Assembly: GCF_002099425.1 (NCBI RefSeq)
Contig: NW_018344015.1
Coordinates: 3,688,501 to 3,752,500, forward strand
DNA from: Phascolarctos cinereus
Taxonomy: Eukaryota; Chordata; Mammalia; Diprotodontia; Phascolarctidae
Reading direction: 5' to 3'
Length of the DNA: 64,000 nucleotides
In this document: in pieces, positions 10,636 through 20,639 of the stretch
How positions within the stretch are numbered: position 1 is the first letter of the stretch
How the letters are laid out: each line of letters begins with the position of its first letter
The notes under the pieces: generated by a model
Told to the model about the DNA's origin: nothing
Database searches by the model: none
What the model saw: the letters and a program-made list of their open reading frames with translations, nothing else
Program-made: the position numbers and the translations under genes

Positions 10636-13600
10636 ATCAACTTTAAAAGCAAGAAAATCAGCAAACATCTTGAGCAAAAAGCAAAAATGAGTAGTGACCA
10701 TGGATTCTTTCTATGGGGACAGGAAAGATCAAAACACAAACTCAGAAGAGAACAGCATTGTCAATATACCTACATTTGAAACCTTATGGGGGAATATGAA
10801 TTGTACTCAAGCCAAAGAAGCCTTCTTGGAAGAACTCAAGAAGGATTTTAAAATTCAAATAACAGAGGTAGAAAAAAAAATCAGGAAAGGAGTGACAGGT
10901 ATGCAAGAGAAAATCAACAACTTGAAAAGGAAGGACAAAATAGACTGAAGAAAACAACTCCTTAAAAAGTAGAATTGGCCAACTGGAAAAGGAGGTACAA
11001 AAACTAACTGAAGAAATAATTCCTTATCAATTAAAATTGGGCAAGTGGAAGATAATGACTCCATGAGACATAAAGAATTGGTCAAATAAAATCAAAAGAA
11101 TGAAAAAAAATAGAAGAAAATGTAAGATACCTCACTGGAAAAACAACTGACCTGGAAAATAGCAGAAGAGATAATTTAAGAATTAGTGGACTACCTGAAA
11201 GTCATAGATAAAGTTTTGGTTAATTTGATTTAAAAAAAGAAGAAAAACAAATTACCAGTATCAAAAAATTAAAAGGGTGATTTCACCACCAATGAAGAAG
11301 AAATCAAAGCAATTATTAGGAGCCATTTTGCTCAACTGTATTCCAATAAATCTGACAATCTAAGTGAAATGGATGAATATTTGCAAAATATTAATTGTTC
11401 AGATTAACAGCAAAAGAAATAAAATAAATAACTCCATTTCACAAAAATAAATTGAATACGTCATTAGAGAACTCCCTAACAAAAAATCTCTAGGGCCAGA
11501 TGGATTTACAAAAGAAATTCTATCAAACACTTAAGAAAAAAATAATTGTAATACTATACAAAATATTTTGGAAAATAAGTAGAAAAGGAATCCTACTGAA
11601 TTCTTTCTATGATATAAAGATAACACTGATACCTAAAGCAGACAAAGAAAATTATAGACCCATTTCCCTAATGAATATAGATATAAAATTTTTAAATAAA
11701 ATTTTAGCCAAGAAATTACAGCAACTTGTCACAAGGATAATACACCATGACCAGGTTGGATTTTTACCAGGAATGCAGAGCTGGTTCAATATTAGGAAAA
11801 CTATCAGAATAATTGACCATATCAATAATAAAATTTACAGAAATTATATGGCTATCTCAATAGATGCAGAAAAAGCTTTTGACAAAATACAAGACCCATT
11901 CCTACTAAAAACACTAAAGAACATAAGAATAAATGGAGTTTTCCTTAAAATGATAAGTAGCATTTTTCTAAAACCATCAGCAAGTATTATATGTAATGGG
12001 GATAAGCAAAAAGCATTCCCAACAATGTCAAGGGGGAAACAAGGATACCCATTATCACCACTGTTATTAAATATTGCATACAAATGTTAGCTTTAGCAAT
12101 AAGAGGAGAAACAGAAGTTGAAGGAATTAGAATAGGCAATGAAAAAACAAAGCTATTATTCTTTGCACATGATATGAGGGCATACTTAGAGAATCCTACA
12201 GAATCAAGTAAAAAAATCTACTTGAAATAATAAACTTTAGTAAAGTTACAGGTTATAAAATAAATCCACATAAATCAACTTTTCTATATATTGTCAACAA
12301 AGGCCAGCAGCAAGAGATAGAAAGAGAAATCCCATTTAAAGTAACTGTAGACAATATAAAAAATTTTGAGAATCTGCCTGCCAAGAAAAAATCCAGGAAC
12401 TAAATGAATAAAATTACAAAACACTTTTCACACAAATAAAGTCTGATCTAAATAATTGGGAAAATGTCAGTTGCTCATCATAGACTGAGGTAATATAATA
12501 AAAATTACAATTCTACCTAACTTAATTTATTTATTCAGTACCGTACCAATGAAATAATAAAAATTATCTTATAGAGCTAGAAAGTATAATAACAACATTC
12601 ACCTGGAAGAACAAAATGTCCAGAATATTGAGGAAATTAATGAAAAGAAATACAAGGGAATGTGGCCTAGGTGTACCAGATCTAAAACTATATTGTAAAG
12701 CAGCAATCATTGAAACTACTTGATACTAGCTAAGAAATAGAGTGGTAGATTAGTGGAATAGGTTAGGTACACAAGACAAAGTAGTCAATGACTACTGTTT
12801 GATAAACCTAATGACTCCAGTTTCATTGATAAGAACTCAGTATTTGACAAAACTTCTGGGAAAACTCAAAAATAGTATAGCAGAGACTAGACATGGACCA
12901 ACATCTTACACCATATACCAAGATAAGGTCAACATTGGTATGTGATTTAGACGTAAAATGTAATACTCTAAGCAAATTAGGATAGCAAGTAATAGTTTAC
13001 CTGTCAGATCTCTGGAGAATGGAAGAATTTATGGCCAAAAAAGAGATAGAGAACATTATGAAATATGAAATGAATAATTTTGATTACACTGAAATTAAAA
13101 GTTTTTTTTTAAACAAAGCCAATGCACCCAAAATCAGAAGGAGAACAGAAAGCTGGAGGAAAACAAAATTACAGCCAGTATCTCTGACAAAGTTCTCATT
13201 TCTAAAATTATAGAGAATTGAGTCAAATTTATAGAAATACAAGGCATTCTCAATTGATAAATGGTCAAGGAATATGAACAGGTAGTTTTCAGTTGAAGAA
13301 ATTAAAGCTGTCTGTAGTCATATGAAAAAAACCCTCTAAATCACTATTGATCAGAGAAATGAAAATCAAAACAACTGTTTATAAATTACCTATCAGATTG
13401 GCTAACATGACAAAACAGGAAAATGATAAATGTTGGAGAAGATGTGGGAAAATTGGGACACTAATACCTTCTTGGTGGAGTTGTGAACTGATCTAACGCT
13501 TCTGGAGAGCTAAGCCCAAAGGGCTGTAAAACTGTGCATACCCTTTGATCCAGCAATACCACTTCTAGGGCTGTATCCCAAAGAGGTCATACAAATGGGG

Positions 13601-14213
13601 AAAAGGACCCACATATACACAAATACTTATAGAAGCTATTTTTGTGGTGGCAAAGAATTGGAAACTGAGGGGATGCCCATCAATTGAATGGCTAAACAAG
13701 CAGTGGTATATGAACATAATGGAATACTATTGTGCTATAAGAAATGATGAACAAGCAGACTTCAGCAAAACTTTGAGAGACGTGCATGAACTGATGTTGT
13801 GTGAAGTTAGCAGAACCAGGAGAACCTTGTATACGGTAACAGCAACATTGTGTGATGATGTTAGACTTAGCTCTTCTCAGCAATGCAATGATCTAAGACA
13901 ATTCCATAAGACTAAAAATGGAAAATTCTACATACATTGAGAGAAAGAACTATGGAGTCTGAAAGCACATTGAAGCGTACTATTTTTTTCTCTCTTTTTT
14001 TTCCCTTTCTCTTGGTTTTTAACCTTTTGTTCTGATTATTCTTCACAACATGACTAATGTGGAAATGTGTTTAATATGATTGCACATGTATAGCCTATAT
14101 CAGATTGCATGGAATTTTGGGGAGGAGGAGGTGAAGGGGGGGGGAATTTAGAACTCAAAATCTTATAAAAGTAAATGTTGAAAACTAAAGAACATAACAA
14201 AACAAACAATAAA
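10636..14213 (+). mobile_element. L1 LINE with ORF1 start, internal deletion, ORF2 and 3' tail B
   Basis: It starts in the end of the 5'UTR. ORF1 begins near 10687, and 10694-10948 encodes its coiled-coil N-terminus (QAKEAFLEELKKDFKIQ). Around 11205 the sequence jumps from ORF1 to the middle of ORF2, losing the rest of ORF1, the endonuclease and the front of the reverse transcriptase region. 11500-12090 is an open 196-codon stretch with [36 protein letters not shown] and [15 protein letters not shown]. The catalytic box at about 12169 reads FAHD instead of FADD. The C-terminal end at 13644-13940 has WLNKQWYMNIMEYYCAIRND. The 3'UTR carries the tail-B motif in sense, and the copy ends at an A-rich stretch near 14195-14213. 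Confidence 0.9.
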
Positions 14214-14879
14214 ACCCTAGTTTCAAAATAAGCCAAACCTAGAACCAGAACTTTGAATCGTTGTATCATATAGAGCCAAAAAAGATTTTCAAAAATTATG
14301 AAGCATTTTCAATCATATTATATTTTCTAAAAATAATTTGATTAATAATTTTAGTGCCAGCAAATTGTTTTTGAATCATTAATAAATATAATTTTAAAAG
14401 ACTACATTCATATAATTACTAGTTGATATACACACATACATACATATATATACAAGCACATATTAGATATATATACTTAATTAAAATTATATACTGTTTT
14501 TATTAAAAGGGTTGAAGGATTAAGTGATTTAGGGATCATCATTATTAGTTGATTGAATAGCCCTTAGAGTTTTTTCCACCAGTAAATAGAGATATTGAAA
14601 ATTGACAATGAGCTGGACCCATAGCTGGAAAGTAGATAGTTAGTAAGTTTGATTGCCTTTTGGAAAAGGTGAAATGCTTTTATTGAACTTAAGCTTCTCC
14701 TTGAAACAAATGACAATCTTTTCATAATATTCTTTAGGTGATGCTGTATGGCCGAGTCATAGAATATCGAAGTGTCAAAGAATTCATGATGCAGCCCAAC
14801 AAAAGGGCAAAGGAAAAACCCATTATGAGACTGAGGAGGGAGGGTATTCTCAGGAAATGAGGGGATAGCCAGAGAAAAT
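14214..14879. other. Mostly unassigned, with a short AT/AC dinucleotide tract
   Basis: An ACATAT-type tract lies at about 14428-14480. The rest matches nothing I recognise. 14740-14862 holds a 40-codon frame that begins just after an acceptor-like TATTCTTTAG and has two CpGs. See the findings. Confidence 0.4.
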
Positions 14880-15600
14880 ACACAGAGAAATGGACTGTAT
14901 TGCTTGTGGAATAGTCAGGAAGCCATTTATCAATGGATCAAAGAGTGTATGTCAAGGAGCAAGGTGTAAGAAGATAGGGGTCAGGCTATGGTGAGTTTTC
15001 AATGCCAAACAAAACATTTTATATGTGTTCCTGAAGGCAAGAGAGCCAGTGTAATTCACTGTGTGGACATAGTTGGTTCTGTACTTTAGGAAAAATCACT
15101 TTAGTATCTGAATGGATAATGGATTTGAGAAGCAAGAAAAATTAAGGCAGGCAAACCTACCACTGGAATATTGCAATAGTCCAGGTCTGAGGTAATGGGG
15201 CTTGCACTAGAGTGGTGGTTATGTCAAGAGGAGAGAAGGAGTTGTATACTAGAGAAGTTATAAAGAAAGTCCCTGGCAGCAGCCTGTATGATAGTGGGGG
15301 GGGGGGAGGCACTGAGAGATAGTTCAGAGTTGAGGATAACTTCCAGGTTGCAAACCTGAGGGACAGGAAGGATGATGTCATCCTCTACAGTAATAAGGAA
15401 GGGTGGGAGCAAGGCAAGATTTAAGCATATCATCCTACAGTTGTAGTAACAACCATTAAAGAGGCTACAGCTCCATTGGTACCAATACATTGTCATGAGA
15501 TATATAGAAGGCCCCCATTATATTGGTGGGCCTCTTTGAGATAATTTATGAGAGGTTATAGACAAGAGTCACTTAGGTTGAACAATAATGGAGAAGTTGT
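14880..15600 (-). mobile_element. L2 LINE fragment, RT C-terminus and start of 3' region
   Basis: On the plus strand the order is TTTTCAATGCC, GAGAGCCAGTG, then ATATTGCAATAGTCCAGGTC, then AGGATAACTTCCAGGTTGCA. These are reverse complements of well-known L2 landmarks (the GGCATTTAAAGCCC area, CTGGACTATTGCAATAGC and the GACTCCTC area). It includes an 11-base G run at about 15296-15306. Confidence 0.8.
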
Positions 15601-15956
15601 CATCTGCATCACCAGAGAAAACACCCTGCATCCCCCCCCTCCAAATATGTATATTTAATTTTTTCAATTATGGAAAGATACATTCTTGGATGTCAATCTT
15701 TATTTAAAAAAATAAGACAGCTCTTTTGAACATTTTTCATCATGTTTTTCAGCTAGAAAATTAGATGCCAGATATATAAATTTGTTGTAACATATTTGAA
15801 CATTGATTTATTTATTGGAATTTAAGATTCTGGGCACAACTTGTTCCATCTTATTAACCCCACTAAATAGTGTTAGCTGGAAAAGTGAAAAAAAAACTGT
15901 TGTACTTTTTTTATCTGAAATGATTCTAGCAATGAAAATCACATCTAATTTAATAC
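15601..15956. other. Unassigned AT-rich sequence
   Basis: A C8-type run lies near 15631. Nothing else was recognised. The overlapping short frames on the two strands look like chance. Confidence 0.4.
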
Positions 15957-16140
15957 TGAAAGGGATCTTAGAGTTCATCTTGATCAGCTCTCTCATTTTC
16001 CAGAGAAGGAAATTCAAGCCCAGAAGGTTAAGTGACTCACCCTCCGATTAACATGGATAGTAAGTAGCAAAGCTGAAGAATCTAGGTCCTTTCAATTTCA
16101 AAAGCAATGCGTTTTCCACTTTGCCATGCTCCTTTCATGT
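15957..16140 (-). mobile_element. MIR3-type SINE
   Basis: GGGATCTTAGAGTTCATCTT, CATTTTCCAGAGAAGGAA and AAGGTTAAGTGACTC follow each other, then a TAAGTAGCAAAGCTGAAGAA core and a TTTTCCACTTTGCCATGCTC end. This is the reverse complement of MIR3: the tail with the CTAGATGATCTCTAAGGTCCC motif, then core, then tRNA-like head. Confidence 0.75.
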
Positions 16141-16780
16141 GAAAGTCCTATTCTGATAAAGTTATTGCTCTCACAAAATATTTGAATTCCATATTGGGAC
16201 CTCCATTAAGTTTCCAAATATTTTATTTAGGCCCAGTTCCTTTTTCTTCTCCCTAACTTATTTGTAATGCTATTCTGCCTTAAAATTGCATTTATTACTT
16301 ATCAAAGGCCCCATTTGTAAATTGTTACATTGTAAGACATTATTCTTATGTCATAAATCTTATAAAATAAATTTGACTGAGTCCTTTAATATGATTAGAT
16401 TCTTCAAAAGAATGTCAGGAAAAATTTAGTTTCCAGAAGGATTATTTCTACCAAAACAAAATAAAACAAATAGTTCACTTTTTTTGTTTCTTTCTGGATA
16501 CTAGAAAATATTGTATTTTAAAAAATCATTTCTTTGTTCAGATTTCATTATATAATATTTTAACACACAGGTTGAGGAAAGAGAAATTATAAGTCTAGTT
16601 CCAATTGTCTACTTTGCTTTGTATCCTTAAGAAAATCAGGGTTCTTTGTATATAATAAGCAAATGATGAATACTTGGTTGATTAATGATACAAATTTGGT
16701 AAAGGAACATTTTTCCAGCAATAGTTGTCTGTGTTTGACAGATAAATAAAAGTATAAAATAGAGAGTGAAAAGTACAGAG
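16141..16780. other. Unassigned AT-rich sequence
   Basis: No coding or repeat signature was recognised. Confidence 0.35.
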
Positions 16781-16781
16781 T

Positions 16782-16805
16782 ACATTCATTCATTCATTCA
16801 TTCAA
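16782..16805. repeat. (ATTC)n short tandem repeat
   Basis: Five to six CATT units, followed by sequence like an inverted L2 3' end (AAGTACTTATTAAATGCCTG). Confidence 0.9.
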
Positions 16806-16844
16806 TCAAACAAGTACTTATTAAATGCCTGCTTTGGTCAAAAG

Positions 16845-17065
16845 AGGAGAGGATTAGGCTTAAAGTCAGGAATATCTGAGTGCAAATATCGCTTTTGCTA
16901 ATAGTTATGTAACTCTGTTTGAGGAACTTAATTTCTATGACCCTCAACCTTCTCATCTAAAAATGAAGATAACCTCCCCCCACAAGGTTGTTCTCACTAA
17001 AAAAAAAAAAAAATGAGATGATGCATGTAAAGTACTTTGCAAACTGTAAAGAAATTACAAAATTC
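16845..17065 (+). mobile_element. MIR/THER1 SINE, sense
   Basis: The order is tRNA-like head remnant, GAGTGCAAATATC, a TAGTTATGTAACTCTG core, CTTCTCATCTAAAAATGAAG, GGTTGTTCTCAC and ATGCATGTAAAGTACTTTGC. This is the classical MIR order. An A14 insertion lies near 16999. Confidence 0.85.
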
Positions 17066-17071
17066 AGATAG

Positions 17072-17170
17072 GTGTAGTAGTGATAGTTGTTGTGTTTCTA
17101 GTCGTTGTAGTAATAGTCATAGTAGTTGTCATTGTCATAGTAGTAGTAGTAATAGTAGTAGTAGCAGAAG
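17072..17170. repeat. Degenerate (GTA)n tract
   Basis: GTA/GTT/GTC trinucleotides fill about 100 bases directly after the MIR tail. The long valine-rich frame here is a by-product of the repeat and not a gene. Confidence 0.93.
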
Positions 17171-17364
17171 TAAGCATTAGCAATAATACTATATTAGAGA
17201 TTCTGTACTATTGCCAAGGTTACCAATGGGGGGGAAAAACAGTCTTGCTTATATTTTTATTACTTGGAATGGTAACTTATGGAGGTGGGAGGTAAATGAG
17301 AGGATAAATGGGGGAGTAGATAAAGGTAACAAATGCAAATTAGATAATATTGAGGAATGAGGGG

Positions 17365-17630
17365 AATAAGCTTTATTAAGTGTCTACTATATGCCAGGGG
17401 TCCTGTGCTAACTGCTTTACAAGAATTATTTCATTTAACCCTCACAATGACCTTGTGAGGTAGGTGCTATTATCCCTATCTTATAGTTGAGGAAACTGAG
17501 GGAGACAGAGATTAAATGACTTGCCCAGCATCAAATAAATGGAAAGTGTCTGAGTCCGGATTTGAACTCAAGTCATACTGACTCAAAGGTTAGCACTCTA
17601 TTAACGACACCATCTGACTTCTCTAATTAA
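17365..17630 (-). mobile_element. MIR/THER1 SINE, nearly full length
   Basis: TTATTAAGTGTCTACTATAT, GCTTTACAAGAATTATTTC, TTGTGAGGTAGGTGCTATTA, TTGAGGAAACTGAGG, GACTTGCCCAG and GGATTTGAACTCAAGTC come in the reverse-complement order of MIR with its L2-like tail. This is one of the best-kept MIR copies here. Confidence 0.9.
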
Positions 17631-18584
17631 ATAAATAACATTAAACAAAGGAAAGATTTCTACTATCTGGCATAGTTAGGAAAGTCCAACTACAGGCAGA
17701 GGCATTACAGCTGCAGTAAATGTCTGGAGCTCTAACATCTAATCCTGGTTCTCTCATGTAATAGGTATGTGCCATTTGGCTAATCCATTAAACTCTCTTC
17801 GTTAAGGTTGAGATTTAAGGGGAAAAGTGAAACAGCTATGCAGGGAAGACAGTATATTCATAAAGCTGTCTATCATAAATTAATTATTTTCAAGGTTTTT
17901 GTACAGCACCATCATAAACCTTTAACATTGATTACCAAGTGTGGTTTTCAGATATGTATGATGGAATATGGAATAGTTATTGAATAAATAAAGGAGACTG
18001 CATATATTTGTGATGTGAGTGGTAAATGATGAATAAAGCTGAAGAGAGGGTGTTCATTTGTGAGAGAATGAAACAAAAGCATTGAATAGTTGCTAGTAGG
18101 ATTGTTTCATTTATTGTATTTGGAATCTGAAGGCCAGTACAGTGCCTCACAGAGCAAAGGCTTAACTAATATTTTTTTAAAGATTTATTGATTATTCACT
18201 GTGTGAAGAATAAGTGTTAAACACTAAGGAATGAGAGTAAGGAAGCAAGGCCATCCAAGTTGGGGCCCTTAAAAATAATTCTGTTTTCAAAGAGTGTGAG
18301 GAAGGAAGGCTCCTGAGAGCCATCACCATGTCAGGTTCCTGAGAAACAAGGTCTAAGAGCATTTAGAGGTTGACTGGAGAGTAACATCAGCATTTTTGAA
18401 ATTAGGACGATGAGCCCTGGGGATGTAAATATTTGATTGGTACATTTCTGAACTGAAGTATTTTCCACATAGTAAAAGGCCAGTGCTTTGTGAGAAATCA
18501 ATGTTCACAAAGCCTGTATGTGAGAGTGATTAGTGTCAAGTCAGAAGTGCTTATGGGAGGTTTGCTAAGTGTCAATGTATTTTC
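17631..18584. other. Mostly unassigned; possible L2 tail scraps at 18130-18290
   Basis: 18130-18170 (CCAGTACAGTGCCTCACAGA) resembles the sense 3' end of L2. 18175-18260 resembles the same end in antisense. Both are weak. The remainder shows nothing recognised. Confidence 0.35.
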
Positions 18585-18680
18585 CCTCTTCAGTGTTCTC
18601 CTCTGTTGAATGGGGATAGACTATCTGTACCATATCAGAGAGATCTGAAGTTTCAATTAGATGATGAGCCTAAAATACCA
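18585..18680 (+). mobile_element. MIR core fragment
   Basis: TGTTCTCCTCTGTTGAATGG, then GGATAGACTATCTGTACC, then TTTCAATTAGATGATG follow the order of the MIR core and 3' part. It is short and decayed. Confidence 0.45.
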
Positions 18681-19019
18681 TTTAAATTGATGGTGATTAT
18701 CAATTTTTGAAGTAACATGCAAATATATTATTATTAACTTCAGTAGCAGCATAGCCATTAAAAGTGAGTGGGACTCTAATCCATCATTGCAAAGTCATAA
18801 TTGAACTGCAAATAGAAATGAACAAAGGAAAAAAAAATATACTTCAATTCGATGTCCCATTTTTAGCCAGCTTAAATTAGTCTGGGTCATTATTTAGTTA
18901 GGATGAAAAGTAAAATGTAACCATTGCATTCACAACTTAACTCACCAGAGAAAGTGCCAGTTGACATTCCCAAAGAAAGTCTGCCTGAAATGCTTTATGA
19001 CATGTACGAGTTCCTGTGA
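18681..19019. other. Unassigned AT-rich sequence
   Basis: Nothing recognised. Confidence 0.35.
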
Positions 19020-19290
19020 ATAATAATAACTATTATTATTATTATATGCAATATTTATATAGCACTTTAAAGCTTGCAATTTACTTTATAAATAGCATCT
19101 AATTTATTTGCATAATAACCTTGGGAAGTAGGTGCTGTTGCTCTACAAGTCAGGAAATTGATGCAGAAAGTGGTTAAGTGACTTATTCAGAATCCCATAG
19201 CTAGGAAGTATCTGAAATGGGAGTTGAATTCAAATCTTCCTAATTTAACATGTAGTAGTTTATCCGCTGTGCTGCTTAGCTGCCTCTTTT
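19020..19290 (-). mobile_element. MIR/THER1 SINE with a leading (ATT)n
   Basis: An ATT/TAA tract at 19020-19047 is followed by ATATAGCACTTTAAAGCTTG, GGGAAGTAGGTGCTGTT, GTTAAGTGACTTATTCAG, GAATTCAAATCTTCCTAATT and a TATCCGCTGTGCTGCTTAGC head. It is complete but decayed. Confidence 0.82.
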
Positions 19291-19624
19291 GGTTTCCACA
19301 ATTTTTTTTTATTGCAATGATCTTATCTTCATAATTATGAAGAGATTTCAAATATTATCTGACACAGCTATCTTGAAACCCAAATCTGTTTAAGTTCCAT
19401 GAAGTTAGCCTATGAAGAAAATTGTCAGGTAAATTGATAAATTATTTTTAAAGATGTTTATTAAGCTCCTTTTCTGTATAATACTATGGTAGGTGTTTCA
19501 TGGGATATAAATATGAGTAAAATATGCTATCAGCCCTCAAGGTTCTTGTAGTCTCCAAGTACAGGTAAAAAAAGTTTAAAAATTAAGATAGTATGATATA
19601 GTATAAAAGGTCAGCAAGAGATAC

Positions 19625-19850
19625 ATAAAAACTAATATTTACATAGTGTTCTAAGGTTTGCAAAATGTTTTTATTATTTTGTCATTTGATTCATATGACA
19701 AGCCTGTGAAGATAGTGCTATGTCCATTACCATCCTCATTTTACAGATTAGGAAATTACTTCAGAGCAGAATCCAGGAATATAAATTTGAACTTAGGTCG
19801 CTGGGTGCAAGTCTAGAATTCTGTCCACTACACTATGCTATTTAAACACA
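19625..19850 (-). mobile_element. MIR/THER1 SINE inside L2
   Basis: CTAATATTTACATAGTGTTC, AGCCTGTGAAGATAGTGCTA, TTTTACAGATTAGGAAATTA, TTTGAACTTAGGTCG and a CCACTACACTATGCT head. The core is shortened. Confidence 0.7.
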
Positions 19851-20074
19851 GGGCTCTGGGGTGGCTGTAGGATTAGCAACAGATTTGTAGAGTGAACACA
19901 ATTTGTATTTAACCTTGAAGAATGGGAAATATTTTGATATGAATAAAGACAAAGACATGAACAGATATGGGGGAACAATATTCGGGGATCAACAAGAATA
20001 AAAATTATCTGGAATTTAACATGTGTAGGTATTAGTTAGAAATAAAAGCTAGAAACATAAATTGGGGCTAAAGG

Positions 20075-20335
20075 AAAGAACAAACATTCATTAAGCTTTT
20101 ACTATGTGCCAGGCATTGTGCTAAGATCTTTACAAATATTATCTCATTTAATCCTCACAACAGCCCTACTAGGTAGGTACTATTATTACTGATCTTTTGT
20201 GGTTAAAGAAACTGAGGCAAAGAGTAGTGAAGTAATTTTCCTGGGCTCACACAGATAATAAATGTCTGAGGCTGGATTTGAACTCAGATCTTCCTGCCTC
20301 TGGACACTATCCACTGTACTACCTAGCTCCCTTAA
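20075..20335 (-). mobile_element. MIR/THER1 SINE inside L2, well kept
   Basis: ACTATGTGCCAGGCATTGTG, TTTACAAATATTATCTCATT, CTACTAGGTAGGTACTATTA, GAAACTGAGGCAAAGAG, GGATTTGAACTCAGATCTTC and CACTGTACTACCTAGCTCCC run in reverse-complement MIR order. L2-derived sequence resumes on both sides. Confidence 0.88.
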
Positions 20336-20639
20336 GAATAGAAAGCCTTAAAAATCAAATTTAAAAGTTTTGATTTTATTCTGCATACAATAGAGAGTTC
20401 TTGGTCATTTCTGAGCAGGAAAATAATATCCAAGGAACTACAGTTTGGAAAGAGTAAATCTCATATTAATATGTAGATTGGATTAGAAAAGGGAGAGAAT
20501 ACAGTAGGGAGATCTAGTAAGATAATTTTACAATATTCAAGTGGGAAGTAATGTGTAACATAACTAGAGTGGTAATAGTGAAGAGCTGAAAAAGGAGGCA
20601 GAAATAAGCTTTTGTAAGGATTGATTTTTTTATTAGTTC

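Larger units (their letters stand above)
19445..20635 (-). mobile_element. L2 LINE 3' portion, interrupted by two MIR/THER1 copies
   Basis: The order is an inverted L2 tail (TTATTAAGCTCCTTTTCTGT to CAGCCCTCAAGGTTCTTGTA), a MIR, TTTAACCTTGAAGAATGGG through AACATAAATTGGGGC, a second MIR, then AGCCTTAAAAATCAAATTTA to ACAATATTCAAGTGGGAAGT. Each L2 piece lies in the right order for one minus-strand element. It stops at about 20635 against the HAL1 block, and matching upstream L2 sequence resumes at about 26140. Confidence 0.7.

Noticed and set aside
17080-17295. 71-codon valine-rich frame that looks like a membrane peptide
   Set aside because: It is the translation of a degenerate (GTA)n repeat next to a MIR tail.
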